A stretch of DNA of 40,372 nucleotides from Planctomycetaceae bacterium (lineage in GTDB: Bacteria; Planctomycetota; Planctomycetia; Planctomycetales; Planctomycetaceae): assembly GCA_002724315.1 (NCBI GenBank), contig PBOJ01000002.1:76890-117261 (forward strand). The letters run 5' to 3'. The notes under the pieces were generated by a model. That model saw only the letters and a list, made by a program, of their open reading frames with translations. It did not search any database and was not told where the DNA came from. Each line of letters starts with the position of its first letter. Positions within the stretch are counted from its first letter, which is position 1. Shown one piece after another: positions 35,375 through 40,372 of the stretch. A program made the translations under genes and the position numbers.

Positions 35375-36655
35375 ATGCTCGACCTGCAGTACATTTGTGA
35401 CAATCTCGAACCCGTGGCCGAAAATTGCCGCAACCGTGGTGTGGAGGTCGACCTGGACAGGATCGTCGCTCTCAGGGGACGTCGTAGTGAGTTGATCACT
35501 TCCGGCGACGAATTGCGGCGCGAGCAGAAGGCAACCTCCTCTCAGATCCCCACGGCCGAGAGCGACGAGGCCAAGCAGGCCCTGATCGCCCGCGGTCGGG
35601 AGTTGCGTGAGCAACTGCAGGGACTGGATGGTGAGTTGGCCGAGGTCGAAGCCGATCTGCGTTCCGGTCAGTCGCGCATCCCCAACATGACACATCCCGA
35701 CGCCCCGATCGCATTGGGCGACGACGGCCACGTCGAGTTGAGACGATGGGGCGACGTGCCCGAATTCGACTTCGAACCCCGGGACCACGTGGCGATTTCC
35801 GAGGCACACAACCTGATCGACTTCGAGGCGGGTTCCCGTGTCGCCGGACACGGGTTCTACTTCCTCAAAAACGAGGCGGTGCTGCTCGAGCTGGCCCTGA
35901 TGCAATTGGCCGTCACTCGACTCCGTGAGGCCGGTTTCACCCTGATGACCACGCCCGACCTGGCAAGAGACGAGATCATCGAAGGGATCGGTTTTCTGCC
36001 CCGGGGTCCCGAATCGCAGATCTACTCGATCGAAAACTCCGAACTCAGTCTTGTCGCCACGGCGGAAATCACCCTCGGCGGTGCGCTCAAAGACCAGGTT
36101 CTCGAAATCGACGACCTCCCGCTCCGTTGCGCCGGAATCTCCCACTGTTTCCGCACCGAGGCTGGAGCTCACGGCCGGGCCACCCGCGGAATCTACCGCG
36201 TCCACCAGTTCACCAAGGTCGAGATGTTCGGATTCACCGCACCGACGCTGGAGGCTTCCAACGCGTTCCACAACGAGGTCGTAGAAATCGAAGAAGGCCT
36301 GTTTCAGGCACTCGAGATCCCCTACCGTGTCGTCGACACCTGCACGGGCGATCTGGGTGGACCAGCCTACAGGAAATTTGACCTGGAAGCGTGGATGCCT
36401 GGACGAGGAGACGGAGGGGACTGGGGGGAAGTCACCTCGGCCTCCAACTGTACGGATTACCAGTCCCGGCGACTGGGCATCCGCTGTCGGACACCGGGCA
36501 AGAAAGGCACCGAATTTGTGCACACGCTCAACGGCACCGCCGTGGCCACCTCGAGAGCGCTGATCGCCCTGCTCGAAAATCATCAGCAGGCCGATGGCAC
36601 GATCCACATTCCCGAGGCCCTCCGCCCGTGGGTCGGATCCGATCAAATCGGCTGA
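35375..36655 (+). CDS. serS: Seryl-tRNA synthetase
   Basis: A 426-residue class II aminoacyl-tRNA synthetase. The ATG at 35375 gives the canonical start MLDLQYICDNLEPVAENC. The first 110 residues form the tRNA-binding coiled-coil arm (ELRREQKATSSQIP ... LREQLQGLDGELAEVEADL). The catalytic core follows, with motif 2 in CFRTEAGAHGRATRGIYRVH and FTKVEMF, the Ser-site region DTCTGDLGGPAYRKFDLE, EVTSASNCTDYQSRR, and motif 3 NGTAVATSRALIALLENH. Every expected element is present. No T-box or other leader element is visible in the 164 bp upstream, apart from the hairpin at 35257. Essential enzyme, secure assignment. Confidence 0.97.
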   Translation: MLDLQYICDNLEPVAENCRNRGVEVDLDRIVALRGRRSELITSGDELRREQKATSSQIPTAESDEAKQALIARGRELREQLQGLDGELAEVEADLRSGQSRIPNMTHPDAPIALGDDGHVELRRWGDVPEFDFEPRDHVAISEAHNLIDFEAGSRVAGHGFYFLKNEAVLLELALMQLAVTRLREAGFTLMTTPDLARDEIIEGIGFLPRGPESQIYSIENSELSLVATAEITLGGALKDQVLEIDDLPLRCAGISHCFRTEAGAHGRATRGIYRVHQFTKVEMFGFTAPTLEASNAFHNEVVEIEEGLFQALEIPYRVVDTCTGDLGGPAYRKFDLEAWMPGRGDGGDWGEVTSASNCTDYQSRRLGIRCRTPGKKGTEFVHTLNGTAVATSRALIALLENHQQADGTIHIPEALRPWVGSDQIG

Positions 36656-36706
36656 CACACTCCCACGACAACGTGCCCCCTTCAACTCTCTTCTGGAATC
36701 ATCGCC

Positions 36707-39700
36707 GTGAGACTCGACGACGAGACCCGCAACGACGACAACGCCGACCCGATCGACGATGCACCAGTGCCGACCGATCCCGTGGACGGAGAGTCCGAAC
36801 CGGACAGTTCCGAGGCCCCTCCGGAAAACGATTCGTCGGAAACAGATGGGGATTCCGAAGACGACCTCCCCGAGTGGGAACCTCTGACACCTGAGTTGGT
36901 CGAAGAGGAAGCCGAGCGCGGCGACTTCATGCTCCGTTGGGCCGTCGTTCTGCTGGCCATTCTGCTGGGCTGTTACGGAATCCACCAGACGACGACGCTG
37001 CTTCGAACCGCCAGTGGCCAGTACATGGCCTCGCACGGCCTGCTCCCTCCGTCGTCAGACGTCTTCAGCCTGACGGCCACCAATCGCACCTGGGTGAACC
37101 TCGGCTGGGGCACCGATCTGATCCTGGCCGGCCTTTACGCTCTGCCCGGGCAGGAAATCTGCCTGACGCTTTTCGCAGCGGTGCTGGCCGGACTCACACT
37201 GGGACTGATGGTCCACATCTCTCGACCAGGCCTGCCCAGTTGGTGGACATCGGTAATGGCCTCCGTGGCATTGTTGGCCGCATTCCCACAATTCGTGGCC
37301 GGCCCCGAATCGGTAACCCTGCTGGGGTTGGCCTTGCAGTTGTGGCTCCTGCACCGCTTCGGGCTCTCCGGCCGATCGCGTGACCTGTGGTCCCTGGTCG
37401 GGGTTCAACTCTTGTGGGTCAACCTTGACCCCCGGGCCTGGATTGGCCTGCTGCTGCTGTTGCTCTACGGGATCGGCGAGTCCCTGGGAAACCGGTCGAA
37501 CCGTCCCGGGCTGGCCTCAGCCGAACAACGGAAACTGTACTGGCTGGTGACCGGCGGAGTGGCAGTGGCCTGCCTGATCAACCCGTTCCACATCGACGCA
37601 CTGCTGGCCCCGTTTGTTCTGTACGGAACCGAGTACCCGGCTCTACAGACCTACAACCTTCTGGGACTGGACCAACCGGCTCCAATCGAGCGACTGCAGT
37701 ATTTCCCGCTGACGTCGATCGTCTACCACCGGGGGGCGTGGGGCAACTGGTCGTGGTTGAACTACCACGTGATCGCCGGCCTGCTGGTGTTGATCGCCGC
37801 AGCGGTCACGATCTGCCTGAACCGACGACGCACGGATTACGGGCACGTGACCGTGCTGGCGGGACTGTTCGTGCTGTCGCTTCTGGCGGTCCGGGAACTG
37901 GCCCCGGCCGCGGTGGTCGCTGCGGTGCTGGCAAGCCTCAACGCCCAGGACTGGTACAAGGCCTCCTTTCCCCAGGAATACACGATCGAGCCGCGAGAAC
38001 TGGTATTTTCTCGCGGTGGTCGATCGTTGACGGTGCTGGCCTTTTTTGCGGTGGCCTTTCTGGCGATCAGTGGCCGGCTGACTCCCGAACGAGGTCGCAA
38101 ACTCGGACTGGGCTTCGATCCGACACTGGCGTCGGCCATCGAAGGCATGACCGCCGACCTCAACGAACGCCTGTTCACCGTTTCCGGTGATCTCGCCGAC
38201 GACCTCGATCGGGGCGATCTGAACACCACGCTCCGCAAACAATTTGCGACCAACAAGATCCGCCTCCCCGAGACGGTGAGTCTGTCCAGCCGCCGACCCG
38301 GTTCGACCTGGACCATCCGGGCGTCCGAGCCGGGACACGATTTCCTGGTGATCCGTTCAGCGGGCCGTCTGGCCGTCTTCCGTGACCTGGGACAGGACGA
38401 CAGGCACCGCGGCTTCAACTTCGTTCCCGACCAGGGAGACCTGATGATCTGGGTGGGACATCGACCGTTTGTCGACAGCCGCATGAGGCTGTACGCCGGA
38501 AGCGGTGACGACGATCTGCTGAGCCTCCACCGTCGGACACGGGCTGCACTGCGACTGAGGAGACTGGTGGTCGGCACCGGCCAGGGTCGGCAAGTGGTCC
38601 GCGTGCAGGTGGCCAACGAGACTTCCGATGCGCTGGAGGTGATTCTGCCACCGGGTGGCGCCGAGGCTCGCGAGAGACTCGACCGATCCGATCTCGATGC
38701 CACTGCCTCGACCGCCTCGATCCGCAGCGACACGCCCCACACCGGCGACACCCGTCTCTGGCAGTCGACCTTCGAGACATTCGGCATCACTCACGTGCTG
38801 CCACGGCTCCACGGCTCAACCTCTCCCGACTATCTCTCGATGTTCGACCTGCTGCAGTATCCCAACCACTGGCAACTGGTGAAGATCGGGTCCACCACCG
38901 CGGTGTTCTATCGCAAAGTCAACGCCGTCAATGAGATCGTGCCGTTCCTGGATTCTCATTCCAGCGATTTCGTCGAGACGGCGTTTCGCACGGTCACCGA
39001 CAAGCTCGAACCTCGTCCCGAGTTGGCTCGAAGCGAAAGCTCCTACACCAGCTTCCTCACGCAAAAACGCACTGCCGTGGTGCCGTCGATCGCCCGGGCG
39101 TCCCACCTGGCACAGATCCTCAAGAGCAGCCAGTCCAACCCCGGATACCAGCAGGCTCTGCAGGAGGTCGGTTTGCGAGTGGCCAACCAGGAGTTGACCG
39201 GAAGTCCAAACAGTCGGGCGGCACTGGCCATACTGGCCCAGACCGCCGCGATCGCTCACATGGCCATTCGTTCGGCCAACGAGGGATTGGCAGCGGTGCC
39301 CGACGATGCCAACGGTTTCATGGTCCTGGGAATCGCCTACGCCTGTCTCGATGACATCGAATCGGCATTCCGCGGCGGAGATCTCAGTTCCCCCTGGGCC
39401 AAGCGGCGATATTACGAGTCGATCCTTGCACTCAACCAGGCCATCGAGCTCGACCACCAACACGCCGAAGCGCTGTTCACGCGCTACCAGCGGTTCCGGC
39501 GACTGAATCGACGGGACCTCGCCCTCGACTCGTTGAAAGACTTCGACGAACTCACCCCCTTGCCCAACGGAGCCGGCGAGGAACAGGTCGAACTGCGTCG
39601 ACGCGAGGTCGACGATCCCCTGCAGGAACTGATCAGTGAAGTCGAAGGGATCAAGAAGGAGATCGACCAGCGATTCCATCCCGAAGACGGCAGCGAACCG

Positions 39701-40372
39701 CCCAACCGACTCGAACACGCGATGCTGCTGACCCAGGAGCAACCCGGCCGTGGAGTCTTCATCGGCACCGCACTCAAGCTGGTCAACGAAGACGCACAAC
39801 TGGCTGCCAGCCCGGATGTTCGGCTGCTCAAGGCACAATGGATGATGGAAGCGGGGATCTTCCTGGACGAGACCACCGCCATGACTCTTGACGAGATGTT
39901 CCAGGAGCTCGGTGAGCAGGGAGATCGGGGGGCCAGCCGGACCACGCTGGCGATCAGTCGGCTGGCCTACGCAGACTACGAACAGGCCAACCAGTTGTGG
40001 CAAGGTGAACTGGCCCAGCTCGAACAACGTCGGCTGGGAGACGCGCTCAGGAAACTGCCGCTGATCCTGCCTCCCCTGCAGTGGCCATTCGATCAACTCA
40101 ACTCGACGATGAATCTCGTGCTGCTGCACCCGAGCATGCAGAGCGAGATCCTGTTCAACGTCGCGATGTGCCACCTCGAAGCCGGGAGAGTCAACCAGGC
40201 CGGCGACGAATTGACCCGACTCCTCGATGACGTTCCCGATTCGCACCTCCGACCGCTCGCCCAGTTCTACATCTCGCAGATCACCAACAAGTCGTTGGAA
40301 CTGATCGACAGCGTGGGGCCGATGGAGATGATCCCGGTCGAACCCGAGATGTTCGGATCCGAACCCGAGGCG
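36707..40372 (+). CDS. Giant membrane protein with helical-repeat tail (3' partial)
   Basis: The frame is open from GTG 36707 to the right edge: 1222 codons and no stop. Residues 1-70 are an acidic disordered segment. About 8-9 membrane helices follow, with a first outer loop GLLPPSSDVFSLTATNRTWV then NLGWGTDL. This resembles polytopic proteins sharing the pattern 'xPxxDxFSxTxxxxxWVNxxW', a GT-C-like architecture. A soluble part then contains FNFVPDQGDLMIW and PFVDSRMRLY, matching the 'xFIDGRxxxY' region of the same proteins. The remainder is helical and looks like degenerate TPR repeats (GFMVLGIAYACLDDIESAF; RYYESILALNQAIELD; EILFNVAMCHLEAGRVNQA). Function unknown; an envelope or glycan role is inferred. 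The start follows serS by 51 bp. The long antisense frames here are shadows. Confidence 0.8.
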   Translation, partial: MRLDDETRNDDNADPIDDAPVPTDPVDGESEPDSSEAPPENDSSETDGDSEDDLPEWEPLTPELVEEEAERGDFMLRWAVVLLAILLGCYGIHQTTTLLRTASGQYMASHGLLPPSSDVFSLTATNRTWVNLGWGTDLILAGLYALPGQEICLTLFAAVLAGLTLGLMVHISRPGLPSWWTSVMASVALLAAFPQFVAGPESVTLLGLALQLWLLHRFGLSGRSRDLWSLVGVQLLWVNLDPRAWIGLLLLLLYGIGESLGNRSNRPGLASAEQRKLYWLVTGGVAVACLINPFHIDALLAPFVLYGTEYPALQTYNLLGLDQPAPIERLQYFPLTSIVYHRGAWGNWSWLNYHVIAGLLVLIAAAVTICLNRRRTDYGHVTVLAGLFVLSLLAVRELAPAAVVAAVLASLNAQDWYKASFPQEYTIEPRELVFSRGGRSLTVLAFFAVAFLAISGRLTPERGRKLGLGFDPTLASAIEGMTADLNERLFTVSGDLADDLDRGDLNTTLRKQFATNKIRLPETVSLSSRRPGSTWTIRASEPGHDFLVIRSAGRLAVFRDLGQDDRHRGFNFVPDQGDLMIWVGHRPFVDSRMRLYAGSGDDDLLSLHRRTRAALRLRRLVVGTGQGRQVVRVQVANETSDALEVILPPGGAEARERLDRSDLDATASTASIRSDTPHTGDTRLWQSTFETFGITHVLPRLHGSTSPDYLSMFDLLQYPNHWQLVKIGSTTAVFYRKVNAVNEIVPFLDSHSSDFVETAFRTVTDKLEPRPELARSESSYTSFLTQKRTAVVPSIARASHLAQILKSSQSNPGYQQALQEVGLRVANQELTGSPNSRAALAILAQTAAIAHMAIRSANEGLAAVPDDANGFMVLGIAYACLDDIESAFRGGDLSSPWAKRRYYESILALNQAIELDHQHAEALFTRYQRFRRLNRRDLALDSLKDFDELTPLPNGAGEEQVELRRREVDDPLQELISEVEGIKKEIDQRFHPEDGSEPPNRLEHAMLLTQEQPGRGVFIGTALKLVNEDAQLAASPDVRLLKAQWMMEAGIFLDETTAMTLDEMFQELGEQGDRGASRTTLAISRLAYADYEQANQLWQGELAQLEQRRLGDALRKLPLILPPLQWPFDQLNSTMNLVLLHPSMQSEILFNVAMCHLEAGRVNQAGDELTRLLDDVPDSHLRPLAQFYISQITNKSLELIDSVGPMEMIPVEPEMFGSEPEA

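Noticed and set aside
35345..37036. A 563-codon minus-strand open frame
   Set aside because: Antisense to serS and the start of the giant membrane gene. serS is certain and its codon use explains this frame.
38816..40246. A 476-codon minus-strand open frame
   Set aside because: Antisense to the helical-repeat region of the giant gene, whose plus frame is open for 1222 codons and gives coherent membrane and repeat segments.

Overview
This window looks like chromosomal DNA from a planctomycete. The evidence is high GC, two DUF1549/DUF1553 (PSCyt2/PSD1) proteins, a DUF1501 protein with a Tat signal, an ECF sigma factor of the Rhodopirellula type, a sulfatase, and a planctomycete-type small basic protein. 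Genes for heptose synthesis and transfer, an OmpA-like lipoprotein and an outer-membrane barrel indicate a Gram-negative-style envelope with LPS. I see no insertion sequence, prophage, CRISPR array, tRNA or rRNA. The species cannot be named from the sequence alone.

Layout. 1-2.1 kb (+): the 3' part of an acidic repeat protein with a C-terminal membrane helix, then an OmpA-family lipoprotein. 2.1-7.2 kb (-): a likely transcription unit of sulfatase, glpK and an HD phosphohydrolase, ending at a GC-rich hairpin, followed by a small acidic hypothetical gene. 7.4 kb (+): a GNAT acetyltransferase. 7.9-13.7 kb (-): a sodium:solute symporter coupled to a 57-residue membrane peptide, then nrdR, hldE, waaF and plsY. 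13.9-15.9 kb (+): the small basic protein and a GH3-family adenylating enzyme. 15.9-18.9 kb (-): an outer-membrane barrel, a GlmU-like uridylyltransferase lacking the acetyltransferase half, and prs. 19.1-20.1 kb (+): gpsA. 20.1-23.0 kb (-): a GT-C-like membrane protein coupled to folP. 23.1-27.4 kb (+): GDP-mannose 4,6-dehydratase, an SDR, a two-helix membrane protein and ligA. 27.4-33.4 kb (-): DUF1549/DUF1553, DUF1501, ECF sigma factor, then an anti-sigma-like/DUF1549/DUF1553 fusion. 33.7-40.4 kb (+): an SDR, an FHA protein, serS and a giant membrane protein that runs off the right edge.

How genes work together. GlpK, GpsA and PlsY all make or use sn-glycerol 3-phosphate, so phospholipid entry is well represented although the genes lie in separate units. 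HldE and WaaF serve the LPS inner core. The glmU-like/prs pair keeps an order also known from Bacillus. The most unusual block is 27.4-33.4 kb. There an ECF sigma factor overlaps by ATGA a protein that joins an anti-sigma-like cytoplasmic head, one membrane helix and a large extracytoplasmic DUF1549/DUF1553 body with a CxxCH motif. A second, secreted protein of the same type and a DUF1501 protein lie just upstream. This looks like a surface-sensing regulatory module linked to its own paralogue.

Several gene ends carry strong hairpins without a following T-tract. Many genes start with GTG, and several neighbours overlap by 4 bp or less.
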